Assembly: GCF_014640555.1 (NCBI RefSeq) | Contig: NZ_BMHE01000033.1 | Location: 1-64,000, forward strand | Reading direction: 5' to 3' | DNA from: Paenibacillus marchantiophytorum | GTDB lineage: Bacteria > Bacillota > Bacilli > Paenibacillales > NBRC-103111 | Length of the DNA: 64,000 nucleotides | Shown: piece by piece, positions 42,862 through 52,044 of the stretch | How positions within the stretch are numbered: position 1 is the stretch's first letter | Layout of the letters: every line of letters starts with the position of its first letter | Made by a program: the position numbers and the translations under genes | Notes under the pieces: generated by a model | Databases searched by the model: none | What the model was told of the DNA's origin: nothing | Seen by the model: the letters and a program-made list of their open reading frames with translations, nothing else

Positions 42862-44304
42862 TTAACGAAAGGAAGGTCCCTTTACCCCATCTTCGAGGAT
42901 TGGCTGCTTGGATTCATTGGGCAGGCCTTCTTCCGGTTTGATATCACCACGATTGGCTGCGATTAAGGTAGGGACTGGTGAATACTGATCCTTAGAGATG
43001 AGTTCTTTTTTCACAAGTATGCCGTTTTCCTTCTTTGTGCGATAAGTTTCTACTTTATAGCCAGCTTTACCGATGCTGACAGACCTAGTAGCTCCAAGCG
43101 GGAGGCTCGGATTATGCAAGTATTTAATTGGTGGCTGGATGGTTTCCACTATAGACGAGTCGATATCGTATGTGATTCCTGGTGACATATGTCCGAAAAG
43201 TTTTACGGTAACCGCCTGATCTGTGGTAATGGTTCGTATTAATAAATACGTATCTGTATTATTGCGAAATTTGAAGTTAATATAACCGTTGGCAAAAGTG
43301 GCATCCTGCCCAAGCGGGACATAGCTAACGGGCAGCGAATGATTGCGCCTTTCTATAATTTCAAGGCCACTTCGCAGAACAGCATTATATAGGGTCGTTG
43401 ACACTTGGCAGATACCGCCTCCGATACCTGGGACGAGCTTGCCGTTGAGAATAACCGGGGCTTCCTTGTAGCCATATTTGGCCTCGGTTTGTGCAATGAT
43501 TTTGCTATAGTCAAAGGTTTCTCCTGGGGCCATGAGCAAATCCTGAATGGAATCCGCTGTCGAGCGAATGTTGTGAATGCGGCCTTCCCCTGATGTTGGA
43601 AAAGAGGTCGTGAACTCTGATATTTTACCATCGATGCCTTGCTGCTTCAAATTCTCAACGGTTGTGGGCGGACTTTCCTCGTATAGAGGAAGAGTCAGTC
43701 GTATGGGAGCGGCATTGTGAATGGTCGAGACAGATGGCGTGACTTCTTGCAAGTGTTCGGATAAGTGGGCAAAGTCGACACGCAGCACTTTTCGCTCGCG
43801 TTCATAGAGAATTGAATCTTGTGGGGTCACTACTCTTTTGGCTGGAGCGGGCTGCTGTGCATAGAGCGTTTGCCAAGCCTCTTTTACCGCGGCACTGAGC
43901 TGTGTTTCATTGACGGAAACCTCTAATGGGATAGCGGCATGGCGTAGTGTCCAGCGAGCTTGGATGCGATGGAGAGGGGAACTTTGGAACAGTTGTTCAA
44001 GGGAATTTGAGAGCGCTTCAGTTTGATAATGAATACCTAGCTGACCTAGTGTTAATTGTCTGTTGGGGATATCAGGGTAAGAGGTTTCTATTTGAATTGG
44101 ATAGGCAATGAGCAGCTCCAGTCGTTGTCTCAATTGTTGTTGGAAGGCTTCATAGGGCATACCTCCGACACGCCAGCCTGCAACAGAGAAATTCGCTGGT
44201 AGAGTAGCCTGAGATCCGTAGACATAGAGAGCTATGCCAAAGGCGCTTAGCAGTCCTGCGAGAATCGATGCAAAGAGGGTAATTTTTGCGAAAGGGTATG
44301 ACAT
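42862..44304 (-). CDS. VanW family protein with C-terminal G5-like region
   Basis: Exported or membrane-anchored protein of 480 residues. An N-terminal hydrophobic segment (ITLFASILAGLLSAFGIALYVYG) is followed by a peptidoglycan-binding-like region (about 30-230). The VanW domain (about 235-370) shows FDYSKIIAQTEAKYGYKEAPVI, GGGICQVSTTLYNAVLRSGLEI and ERRNHSLPVSYVPLGQDA. A C-terminal segment has G5-type features (KAGYKVETYRTKKENGILVKKELIS). The start at 44304 follows AAAGGAG; a longer frame to 44343 has no such site. The enzymatic role of VanW is not established, but the family is envelope-associated. Confidence 0.88.
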   Translation of the reverse strand: MSYPFAKITLFASILAGLLSAFGIALYVYGSQATLPANFSVAGWRVGGMPYEAFQQQLRQRLELLIAYPIQIETSYPDIPNRQLTLGQLGIHYQTEALSNSLEQLFQSSPLHRIQARWTLRHAAIPLEVSVNETQLSAAVKEAWQTLYAQQPAPAKRVVTPQDSILYERERKVLRVDFAHLSEHLQEVTPSVSTIHNAAPIRLTLPLYEESPPTTVENLKQQGIDGKISEFTTSFPTSGEGRIHNIRSTADSIQDLLMAPGETFDYSKIIAQTEAKYGYKEAPVILNGKLVPGIGGGICQVSTTLYNAVLRSGLEIIERRNHSLPVSYVPLGQDATFANGYINFKFRNNTDTYLLIRTITTDQAVTVKLFGHMSPGITYDIDSSIVETIQPPIKYLHNPSLPLGATRSVSIGKAGYKVETYRTKKENGILVKKELISKDQYSPVPTLIAANRGDIKPEEGLPNESKQPILEDGVKGPSFR

Positions 44305-44558
44305 GTCTAGTGGCTCCTTTACATACGAATGAGTTACGGGCATGTACTACCATATGTATCTTCTTTGGCATCATTTTATTACTAAATCCTTATTCGGGTG
44401 AATTATGTACAAATCATGTTATAATGACGGTATTCCGCATGAATTTCAATGCGTTTTTAGAAGGAATATCCGCTTTTGTGTCGAATGGATATAGGCTATC
44501 AATAAAGCAGAGAGACTTTGAGCTCCGCTCAAAGATCCCTATATTAGGATGTGATATT

Positions 44559-45245
44559 GTGATCGAAATGCAGGACGTATGGAAAACGTACTCCAACGGC
44601 ACTCATGCATTGCGAGGGATTAATGTAAAAGTGGACCGCAACGAGTTCGTTTATGTTGTTGGACCTTCCGGCGCAGGTAAATCGACATTTATGAAGTTGA
44701 TGTATAGAGAAGAAAGGCCGACCAAAGGGCAGATATTCGTCAATGGGTTTAATCTAGAAAAGCTGAAACAACGCAAGATTCCTTATTTGCGCCGCAATAT
44801 TGGCGTCATCTTTCAGGATTATCGCTTGCTTCCCAAGCTGTCTATTCTTGAAAATGTAGCTTTCGCTATGGAAGTTATTGAAGCGCCTAAGAAACAAATC
44901 AAGAAACGCACGATGGAAGTGCTCGAGCTTGTGAAGCTCAAGGACAAGGCGAATTCGCTGCCGTCACAGCTTTCTGGAGGCGAACAGCAGCGCGTAGCGA
45001 TTGCCCGGGCAATAATTAACAACCCATCCGTCATTATCGCCGATGAACCGACAGGAAATCTCGACCCCGAAACATCATGGGGCATTATGAAATTGATGGA
45101 GGAAATTAATTTCCGCGGCACGACGATAGTCATGGCTACGCATAACAAAGAGATCGTGAATACGATGCGTAAACGAGTCATTGCAATCGAGAATGGCCTT
45201 ATTGCTCGCGACCAGTTACGGGGGGAATACGGCTATGAAGATTAG
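44559..45245 (+). CDS. ftsE: cell division ABC transporter ATPase FtsE
   Basis: ATPase of the FtsEX complex, which activates murein hydrolases at the cell surface; 228 residues, the usual FtsE length. Walker A GPSGAGKST (about 36), signature LSGGEQQRVAIARA (about 139) and Walker B VIIADEPTGNLDP (about 158) are intact. The start is a GTG at 44559 with AGGATGTGA in front; a much longer open frame upstream to 44286 runs through the promoter region (TATAAT at 44420-44425) and is not coding. It overlaps ftsX by 11 bases. Confidence 0.95.
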   Translation: MIEMQDVWKTYSNGTHALRGINVKVDRNEFVYVVGPSGAGKSTFMKLMYREERPTKGQIFVNGFNLEKLKQRKIPYLRRNIGVIFQDYRLLPKLSILENVAFAMEVIEAPKKQIKKRTMEVLELVKLKDKANSLPSQLSGGEQQRVAIARAIINNPSVIIADEPTGNLDPETSWGIMKLMEEINFRGTTIVMATHNKEIVNTMRKRVIAIENGLIARDQLRGEYGYED

Positions 45246-46152
45246 CACGGTTGCGCGCCATTTGCGAGAAGGCACAAGAAATGTGGTCCGAAATGGTTGG
45301 ATGACATTTGCTTCGATCAGCTCTATTGCTATTTCTTTATTGATTCTAGGGATTTTCGTTCTTATCACGTTGAATGTAAACGATATTGCCGCCCAGATTG
45401 AAGATCAGGTAGAAATTAATGTGTATCTCGAGGTTAATACTTCGCAAGAGCAAATTAATACGTTACAATCCCAAATCAAAGGGATCAACGAGGTCAAGTC
45501 GATCAAATTCGTTTCCAAAGAAGAAGGATTAGTGTATTTGCGCGAGAAGCTTGGCGATAGCGGGAAAGCCTTGCTAGATGGATTCGAGGGTGACAACAAC
45601 CCACTGAACGATGCTTTCACGATTGAAGTGGATGATCCGAGAAATGTAGCCGCGGTTGCTGATCAAATTAGCGCTTTGAACATCGGCAAAGATCCTAAGC
45701 CCATTTATAAAGTGAACTACGGCAAAGGCACGGTGGAAGCTTTATTTAAAGTGACGCAAATTGCTCGCTGGGTTGGCTTTGGCATCGTGATTTTATTGTC
45801 TTTCACAGCTGTTTTCCTGATTGCCAATACGATCAAAATTACGATCTTAGCCCGTCGCAAAGAAATTTCGATTATGAAAATGGTGGGGGCGACGAATTCG
45901 TTTATTCGTTGGCCGTTCTTTATAGAAGGCGCCTTGCTTGGTTTCATCGGCTCGGTTATTCCGGCCGCGCTGATCCTGGGGGGCTATTGGAAGCTGCTTC
46001 ATCTAAGTTCGTTGAACTTGAACTTGCTTATGATTGAATTGACGCCTTTTGGGAGGATTGCTCCTACGATGGCGGTGCTATTGTTAGGGATTGGAATGGT
46101 TATTGGGATCTGGGGTTCCCTAATCTCCGTCCGCAAATTCCTTCGCGTTTAA
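45235..46152 (+). CDS. ftsX: cell division protein FtsX
   Basis: Membrane half of FtsEX, 305 residues. An N-terminal transmembrane segment (ISSIAISLLILGIFVLITL), an extracellular loop of about 120 residues that would touch the hydrolase, and three C-terminal transmembrane segments with the FtsX motif ARRKEISIMKMVGATNSFIRWPF. The start at 45235 lies inside the end of ftsE, with GGGGGAAT as the ribosome binding site. The next gene encodes a PcsB/CwlO-type hydrolase, the expected partner. Confidence 0.95.
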   Translation: MKISTVARHLREGTRNVVRNGWMTFASISSIAISLLILGIFVLITLNVNDIAAQIEDQVEINVYLEVNTSQEQINTLQSQIKGINEVKSIKFVSKEEGLVYLREKLGDSGKALLDGFEGDNNPLNDAFTIEVDDPRNVAAVADQISALNIGKDPKPIYKVNYGKGTVEALFKVTQIARWVGFGIVILLSFTAVFLIANTIKITILARRKEISIMKMVGATNSFIRWPFFIEGALLGFIGSVIPAALILGGYWKLLHLSSLNLNLLMIELTPFGRIAPTMAVLLLGIGMVIGIWGSLISVRKFLRV

Positions 46153-46220
46153 GTGGTGGCTAAATAAGCCCACTTTGATAACGAAGTTGAACTTGAAGCT
46201 TATTCGGCATCGAATCTTGA

Positions 46221-46287
46221 ATGAAAATGGGGCACTGTGGTACTCATGTAGCTAGCTACACTCCGTTCCTCCTGCCCTCATTTTCAT
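46221..46287. repeat. large imperfect inverted repeat downstream of ftsX
   Basis: Arms ATGAAAATGGGGC (46221-46233) and GCCCTCATTTTCAT (46274-46287) pair with one extra base. The interior holds a perfect 14-base palindrome TGTAGCTAGCTACA (46247-46260). There is no T tail, so it is not a standard terminator. The rest of the 270-base gap shows no gene. Confidence 0.6.
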
Positions 46288-46421
46288 CCAACCTTCTCGG
46301 TTCTGAAAGCCGATTTTTAAAGCTTTTATTTATGTTTTCATAGATTCAAAGATTAAGAGATTCGCAGAATACAAGATTCATAATGATTCATCAGGTAATT
46401 GAGGATGGGGAGGCTACGTGC

Positions 46422-47612
46422 TTGAAGAAGAAGATTCTACCCTTGGTGTTGACACTTGGGATTGCGGCTTCGCTTGCGGTTCCATATGCGGGATATGCCG
46501 CTTCTACAACGGAGAAGATCGATCAGCAGTTGACTCAGCTTAAGAAACAGAAGGCGGAAGCGCAGCAGAAGGCGAGTGACGCACAGAATCAAATTACCAA
46601 GGTACAGACGGAAAAAGATCAGACGACGAAGGATATGAATACCCTTCTTAATCAGGTCAATGAAGCTAGCAAGAAGCTGACGAATTTAAATGAGCAGATT
46701 GATCAAGTTACGGATCATTTAGAACTGAATGCCAAGCAATTGGACGAAGCGGTTGCGCGCGTGGAAAGCCGCGACAGCATGCTCAAATCCCGTGTTCGCT
46801 TAATGTATATGAATGGCTTTGTTTCTTATATGGACGTGCTGCTTAGCGCGACCAGTTTTAATGATTTCTTGAATCGTATAGAAGCTTTGAAGTCGATTGT
46901 GAATCAAGATAAAGAGATACTAGTGTCGAATAAGAAAGATAAAGAAACAGTCACTCTGAAGAAGGAAGAAACGGAGAAGCAGCTTGAGCAGGTGAAGGTT
47001 CTGTACGCCAATGCGGATGCCCTTCGAGATGAACTGCAAGCCAAAGAGAAGGCTAAAGAAGTTAAGATTGCCTCTTTGTCCAAGCAGGAGAAAGTTCTCG
47101 AAGATATTTCAGAGGAAAGCGATAAGCAGATTACGCAAATTGCGAAGCAGGAAGCGGATCTTCAGGAGAAGAAGCGGGCTGCCAGCAAAGCTAAATCTCC
47201 TTTTACCTACACAGGTGGGAAATTGGGCTATCCATTAGCGGCTCAAGCGCCTCTAACCTCTGATTTCGTTGATCGGATTAATCCGGTAACAGGCAAAGCA
47301 GAGAGTCATAAAGGCATCGATTTGGGGGCTCCGAAAGGGACGGGCATTCTGGCTGCAGAGAATGGTTCGGTCATTTATGCCTCATGGATGAACGGTTATG
47401 GCAATTGCATTATTGTGGACCATGGCAATGGCCTCTGGACGTTGTATGGACATATCATGAATGACGGTATCTATGTCAAAGTCGGAGACGTCATTAAACG
47501 CGGGCAGAAAATTGCCGGTGTTGGCTCGACGGGACAATCGACAGGAAATCACTTGCATTTCGAGGTCAGACTCAATGAAGTTCCTAGAGATCCTAAACCG
47601 TACTTACGCTAG
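46422..47612 (+). CDS. coiled-coil M23 murein hydrolase (EnvC/PcsB-like)
   Basis: Secreted protein of 396 residues. A signal peptide (MKKKILPLVLTLGIAASLAVP...GYAAST) is followed by about 220 residues of Lys/Gln/Glu-rich coiled coil with PcsB-like RLMYMNGFVSYMDVLLSATSF in the middle. The C-terminal M23 (LytM) endopeptidase domain has HKGIDLGAPKGT, a YGHI element and HLHFEVR, giving the zinc ligands H-D-H. The start is a TTG at 46422, 9 bases after GATGGGGAGG; the longer frame to 46383 has no ribosome binding site. Position right after ftsEX suggests control by FtsX. Confidence 0.92.
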   Translation: MKKKILPLVLTLGIAASLAVPYAGYAASTTEKIDQQLTQLKKQKAEAQQKASDAQNQITKVQTEKDQTTKDMNTLLNQVNEASKKLTNLNEQIDQVTDHLELNAKQLDEAVARVESRDSMLKSRVRLMYMNGFVSYMDVLLSATSFNDFLNRIEALKSIVNQDKEILVSNKKDKETVTLKKEETEKQLEQVKVLYANADALRDELQAKEKAKEVKIASLSKQEKVLEDISEESDKQITQIAKQEADLQEKKRAASKAKSPFTYTGGKLGYPLAAQAPLTSDFVDRINPVTGKAESHKGIDLGAPKGTGILAAENGSVIYASWMNGYGNCIIVDHGNGLWTLYGHIMNDGIYVKVGDVIKRGQKIAGVGSTGQSTGNHLHFEVRLNEVPRDPKPYLR

Positions 47613-47687
47613 GACAACTTGGTTATAAAATGGGAATAGCTTGTCATATACTACAAACAGGCGAACTCAAATGGGTTTAGGAAAAAG

Positions 47688-49166
47688 GTGGTGTATCACG
47701 CTTTGCAATTCAAAGGTCGCACGGTCATTGTATTCGTATTGTTAGCTATGTTTGCGAGTAGTATTGTCACACTAACCATTGTGGATTCTTCCTTCTCGTG
47801 GGGACGTAGTGAGAAGCCTGTGGGAAGTAAGGCTGCGGCGACTTCGGGCTCTACTGGACTTTCGAGCAAGGAACTGAGCAAGATTTCAACAACCTTTCAA
47901 CTCATTGAAAGCAAGTACTTGAAGCAGCCTGATCATGATAAGTTAGTCAACGGCGCTATTAATGGTATGCTGGAGTCTCTCGAAGATCCGTTCACTGTCT
48001 ATATGGATCAGAAAGAAGCGAAGCAGTTCGATGAAAGCATCACCTCATCGTTTCAAGGGATTGGAGCCGAGGTTTCGATTGAAGAAGGCAAATTCGTGAT
48101 TGTCTCTCCAATTAAAGGCTCGCCAGCGGAGAAAGCTGGGATTCAAGCGAAAGATGTCATCGTCTCTGTGAACGGGGACAAGTTGGATGGCTTAACGCTG
48201 AACCAAGCGGTTATGAAGATTCGAGGGCCCAAAGGCACACAAGCCAAACTGGATTTACTGCGTCAAGGTGCGGGAGATCCCGTTCAAGTGATTGTCGTGA
48301 GAGATAACATTGACGTTGAAACCGTGTATGGTGAAATGATGCAGGATCAAATCGGCAAAATCGAAATTCGTCAGTTTTCATCCAACACGGCTGTACGCTT
48401 CGCTGAAGAGCTGAAGAACCTCGAAGCCAAAGGGATGAAGGGGCTTGTCATCGATGTGCGGAATGACCCAGGCGGCCTCTTGAACGTCGTGGTAGATATC
48501 GTGAATCCATTCGTGAAGAGCGGCAAGCCGATTGTTCAAGTTGAGAACCGCGACGGAAAGCGCGAGCCTACGCCTTCCACGGGTACAGGCAAGAATTATC
48601 CAATTTCGGTTCTGATCAATAAAGGGAGCGCGAGCGCGTCAGAGATTTTGGCGGGAGCGTTCCAAGAAGCTGTTGGAAGTAAAATTGTTGGTGAAACCTC
48701 CTACGGAAAAGGAACAGTTCAAGTTACTTTCGAGAAGGAAATGGGCGATGGCAGCAATATTAAGATGACGGTGTATAAATGGTTGACGCCGAATGGCAAC
48801 TGGATTCATAAAACGGGCATCTCGCCGGATATCCCTGTTGAGCAGCCTGGTTATTTTAAAGCGGCTCCGCTTTCCAAAAAAGGCGTTCTCAAACAGGATA
48901 CAACGAGCGATGACGTGAAAAACTTGCAGCTTATGCTTGCTGGTCTAGGTTTCAATCCGGAGCGATCCGATGGTTATTTCAACGATAAGACAGTTACAGC
49001 AGTTAAAGCATTTCAACGGACGAACGATCTGCCTATGACGGGTGAAGTTGACGTAGAGACAGCGAGCAAGATCGAGAAATCGATTCTTGCGCAAATCCGT
49101 GAACCTAAGAATGATCTGCAGCTGAAAGCGGCGGTCAGTCAGATTCAGAAGCAGCTCGGGAAATAA
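47688..49166 (+). CDS. C-terminal processing protease (S41) with PDZ and peptidoglycan-binding domains
   Basis: CtpA/CtpB-type serine protease of 492 residues. An N-terminal membrane anchor (TVIVFVLLAMFASSIVTLTIV) is followed by a PDZ domain (about 115-195). The S41 catalytic domain carries the Ser in NKGSASASEILAGA and the Lys in SYGKGTVQVTF. The C-terminal PG_binding_1 repeat (about 405-465) includes DDVKNLQLMLAGLGF and AVKAFQRTNDLP. CtpB of Bacillus lies at the same position after ftsEX and acts in sporulation signalling, and it too carries a C-terminal peptidoglycan-binding domain. The start is one of two adjacent GTG codons. Confidence 0.92.
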   Translation: MVYHALQFKGRTVIVFVLLAMFASSIVTLTIVDSSFSWGRSEKPVGSKAAATSGSTGLSSKELSKISTTFQLIESKYLKQPDHDKLVNGAINGMLESLEDPFTVYMDQKEAKQFDESITSSFQGIGAEVSIEEGKFVIVSPIKGSPAEKAGIQAKDVIVSVNGDKLDGLTLNQAVMKIRGPKGTQAKLDLLRQGAGDPVQVIVVRDNIDVETVYGEMMQDQIGKIEIRQFSSNTAVRFAEELKNLEAKGMKGLVIDVRNDPGGLLNVVVDIVNPFVKSGKPIVQVENRDGKREPTPSTGTGKNYPISVLINKGSASASEILAGAFQEAVGSKIVGETSYGKGTVQVTFEKEMGDGSNIKMTVYKWLTPNGNWIHKTGISPDIPVEQPGYFKAAPLSKKGVLKQDTTSDDVKNLQLMLAGLGFNPERSDGYFNDKTVTAVKAFQRTNDLPMTGEVDVETASKIEKSILAQIREPKNDLQLKAAVSQIQKQLGK

Positions 49167-49233
49167 TTATGGGTCAGATAATGGAAATCCGTTAGGTATG
49201 GCAGGAAAAGTACGGTTTGTAGTCGAAATGAGA

Positions 49234-49271
49234 TAGGAAGGTTGCTTAGGGGCAGCCTTCCTATTTCTTTT
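49234..49271 (+). terminator. rho-independent terminator after the S41 protease gene
   Basis: AGGAAGGTTG pairs with CAGCCTTCCT (one G-U), followed by ATTTCTTTT. It lies just before the next start codon. Confidence 0.75.
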
Positions 49272-49286
49272 ATCCGAGGAGCCCAT

Positions 49287-50567
49287 ATGGATGTGTTGAC
49301 TCAATTTTTGGACAGGCTGCTGCAGGCCGTTGGGCAGTTGTTTGTGAATCCTTTCTACTATATAGGCATTTTATTTATCGTCTTGCATTATCGCAAGCAA
49401 ATACAGATGGAACGCAAGTTATTTCACACTCGTCTTCATTCGTTGCTGAATGAGACTTGGCGCACCATTCTTTGGGGTTGGATCGGGGGTATCGGCGCTT
49501 CGATTGTCATGCTTTTCGTCGGGGTTAGCATTGAGGCGGATGTCATTATTCTGTTGTGGGTGTTAACCGCTGTTCTTGTGCTGTTTCGTGTCCGATTTAT
49601 CTGTTTGGCTTATGCTGTGGGAATTCTGGGAATTGCCCAAGTTCTGTTGTCTTGGCTGCCAAGCGAAGCTATCCAGGGGGCATTTCCCGTCTTTGAAATC
49701 GTTGCTGGCGCAGATATCCCTTCTTTGCTGGTGATCGTAGCCGTTCTTCATCTGCTGGAAGGCTTTCTGGTTGGATTCCAGGGAGCGCGGATGGCAAGCC
49801 CTCTTTTCCTTGAGGGGAAACGCGGGCAAATCGTCGGGGCTCAGCAACTGCAAGGCTTCTGGCCCGTCCCACTGTTCCTGTTGGTGCCGCTAGCAGGAGG
49901 CAATTCGGCAGGACTTCCTTGGGAAACCCTGTTTGGTTCGAACCTTGCCTCCGGATGGACGCTGCTTGCTTTCCCGGCGATGATCGGTTTCACGGAGCTG
50001 ACGATTTCGAAGCTGCCGCGCAGACAAGCTCGCTTTAGTGCAAGTATGCTGTACCTTTACGGTCTTATCCTGTTCGGTGCGGCAATGTTAGCCCATTACT
50101 GGTCGCCGATTGTGCTTGTAGCAGCGGTGCTGAGCATTGGTTTGCATGAAGGATTGATCCGTTATAATCAATGGTTGGAAGCGAAGCAGATTCCGTTCTA
50201 CGTGCATTCACAGCGAGGACTTATGGTCTTATCGGTTGTACCTGGGAGCCCAGCACAAGAGCTTGGCATTCAAGTGGGCGAAATTCTGCATAAAGTGAAT
50301 GGTCACAAGATCAAAACAAAAACCGATTTACATGTTGCGATGGGATTGAACTCAGCGTTTTGCAGGCTGGAAGTGTTGAATGAGCAGGGCGAAGTACGCT
50401 TCCTGCACCGTGCCTTATATGCAGGTGAGCACCACCAGCTAGGCATTATTCTGGCACCTGATCAAGAGGCTCTTTACTTCACAGAGCATCGCCCAGTGCA
50501 TTTATATTCCTATTTGCGCGGGAAACTGACCGGGCTGTTATCCAATGATTCAACGAAATCTATGTAA
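49287..50567 (+). CDS. minJ: MinJ-like polytopic PDZ protein
   Basis: Membrane protein of 426 residues with six to eight transmembrane segments over the first 310 residues (for example FYYIGILFIVLHY, GWIGGIGASIVMLFVG, VIILLWVLTAVLVLFRV) and a cytoplasmic C-terminal PDZ domain (about 320-390: RGLMVLSVVPGSPAQELGIQVGEILHKVNG). This is the architecture of MinJ, which links DivIVA to MinD. MinJ follows ctpB in B. subtilis, matching the order here. The start at 49287 follows CCGAGGAG; the frame upstream to 49242 crosses the terminator. Confidence 0.85.
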   Translation: MDVLTQFLDRLLQAVGQLFVNPFYYIGILFIVLHYRKQIQMERKLFHTRLHSLLNETWRTILWGWIGGIGASIVMLFVGVSIEADVIILLWVLTAVLVLFRVRFICLAYAVGILGIAQVLLSWLPSEAIQGAFPVFEIVAGADIPSLLVIVAVLHLLEGFLVGFQGARMASPLFLEGKRGQIVGAQQLQGFWPVPLFLLVPLAGGNSAGLPWETLFGSNLASGWTLLAFPAMIGFTELTISKLPRRQARFSASMLYLYGLILFGAAMLAHYWSPIVLVAAVLSIGLHEGLIRYNQWLEAKQIPFYVHSQRGLMVLSVVPGSPAQELGIQVGEILHKVNGHKIKTKTDLHVAMGLNSAFCRLEVLNEQGEVRFLHRALYAGEHHQLGIILAPDQEALYFTEHRPVHLYSYLRGKLTGLLSNDSTKSM

Positions 50568-50632
50568 AAGAATGAAGATGCTGTCCCATAAGTAACAAAT
50601 TAGATTTGTGGGACGGCCTGGAAATTTAAAGA

Positions 50633-50670
50633 GGAGCTAAGCATACAAGCCGCTTAGCTCCTTTGTTTTT
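50633..50670 (+). terminator. rho-independent terminator after minJ
   Basis: Perfect ten-base arms GGAGCTAAGC (50633-50642) and GCTTAGCTCC (50652-50661), then TTTGTTTTT. Its core recurs at 51120-51150. Confidence 0.8.
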
Positions 50671-51113
50671 GGCGTCCATCGCATTTTTCTTTGCTCGGGC
50701 GTTTTTCGGTCTCAAAGGACATCCTCAACTGAGATGAGGGACTGTTTCAAATCCCGTTAGCGCCTCCGCCCCTGCTACTACCGCCTCTACCCCCGCCCCC
50801 ACCTCAGCTCCCGCACAATCCATCTGTCACTTTTAGAGAACTGTATTAAGCTTATATACGAGAAAATATCCTCTTTGGCGATCTAATGAACTGAATTGGC
50901 GTTATCGAGCAGTTTATAGGCGGAATAATGATCATTTTCATGATATAACGGGATGGGGATTCATTAGATTTTTCAAAAGCCCGATTTTGATCAAATAAAG
51001 GGTATTGGGTTCGTAAGAGGCGCTTGCTGCACTTTGGGCGCCCTACCATATGGAGTGTTTCGCTGCTCTGAGAATAAGGTAGTTGAAGGTTCGAATGGCG
51101 ACTGCCGACGCCG
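50671..51113. other. non-coding gap between minJ and motB
   Basis: No gene is supported in this stretch. It contains a C-rich tract (about 50761-50815; runs of C3-C5 on the plus strand, so G runs on the minus strand). It then contains a segment (50830-51010) with several short self-complementary pieces, such as ATGATCATTTTCATGAT, which looks like a degenerate intergenic repeat. The 65-codon open frame on the minus strand (50852-51049) has no ribosome binding site and no protein-like composition. Confidence 0.5.
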
Positions 51114-51150
51114 AAAAAAGGAGCTAAGCGGATACAAGCCGCGTAGCTCC
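51114..51150 (-). terminator. rho-independent terminator of motA-motB (minus strand)
   Basis: On the minus strand GGAGCTACGCGG and CCGCTTAGCTCC arms (one mismatch) are followed directly by TTTTTT. Confidence 0.75.
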
Positions 51151-51222
51151 TCTTTCATTTTTTCCAACGAATGAGTCTGTCCCGGTCATCAACAATAGTT
51201 GTTTTTGGGATAGCCTCTTCCG

Positions 51223-52044
51223 TTATTTAATAACAGTTGCTGGAGCCAGTCCATCACGGAGGACAATGATTTCCACGCGGCGGTTTTTACTGCGGTTCTC
51301 ATCGCTGGTGTTAGGGACTTTGGGCATTGTATCGGCATAAGCCGTGGCAATGAATTTATTATTATCAAGCTTGGCCGTATCGCTGAAATAACGAAGGACA
51401 GAAAGGGAGCGGGCAAAGGACAAGCCCCAGTTGTCTTTGAGTGGCGAACCGGGAGCCAGAGGCAAGTTGTCCGTGTGCCCCTCAATGCTTACCTTGCTAT
51501 TCAGCGTTGGGAAGAGGGAAGCAAGCTTTTGGAGAATGGGCGAGGAGGCGGGTTTCAGATCCGCTTTGCCCAGGTCAAAAAGGAATAAATCGTTCAGTGT
51601 GATCGCCACACCACGCTCGGTATCGCTAGCGGATACCTGAGCCTCCAAATTTTGATCCTTAATGTAAGCTTGGATTTGTTTTAAGAGATCTTGGAGTTCC
51701 TTTTCGCGCTTTTCTTTCTCGCTTTGATCAGGCTTGGTTTTATCCTTCTCTTCCTTCTGTTCGGCTAAGTTTTGCTTCGTATAATCTTTGTCCTTGCTGT
51801 CAGAGTCCCCCTGTTTAGGAGTCATTTGACCGCTGATCCCGTGGCCTTTATCTAGAACCGAATCGGCTTTCTGGAACTGCATGTTTAATACTTGCGCCAA
51901 AACGGCATACTTTTGAACATCCACTTTACTCATCGCATACATAATGATGAAGAATACGAGCAGCAAGGTGATTAAATCCGCATAGGTAATGAGCCATCTC
52001 TCATGATTAACATGCTCTTCGTGCTTCTTACCTCTCCGCGCCAT
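51223..52044 (-). CDS. motB: flagellar motor stator protein MotB
   Basis: Stator subunit of 273 residues. A basic N-terminus leads to one transmembrane helix, WLITYADLITLLLVFFIIMYAMS, whose Asp is the ion-binding residue. A Lys/Glu-rich linker (about 65-140) is followed by an OmpA-like peptidoglycan-binding domain with IEGHTDNLPLAPGSPLKDNW and NRRVEIIVLRD. The start overlaps the 3' end of motA by 17 bases. Whether protons or sodium are used cannot be settled from the sequence alone. Confidence 0.94.
   Translation of the reverse strand: MARRGKKHEEHVNHERWLITYADLITLLLVFFIIMYAMSKVDVQKYAVLAQVLNMQFQKADSVLDKGHGISGQMTPKQGDSDSKDKDYTKQNLAEQKEEKDKTKPDQSEKEKREKELQDLLKQIQAYIKDQNLEAQVSASDTERGVAITLNDLFLFDLGKADLKPASSPILQKLASLFPTLNSKVSIEGHTDNLPLAPGSPLKDNWGLSFARSLSVLRYFSDTAKLDNNKFIATAYADTMPKVPNTSDENRSKNRRVEIIVLRDGLAPATVIK

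Noticed and set aside
44286-44558. N-terminal extension of FtsE by 91 residues
   Set aside because: The stretch contains the promoter region and has no ribosome binding site; FtsE proteins are about 228 residues, fitting the GTG at 44559.
50761-50815. G-quadruplex on the minus strand
   Set aside because: G runs of 3-5 exist, but two of the loops are long (9 and 17 bases), so a stable quadruplex is doubtful without measurement.
50852-51049. 65-codon open frame on the minus strand
   Set aside because: No ribosome binding site, Arg/Ile/Pro-biased composition typical of translated non-coding DNA, and it lies in a repeat-like region.
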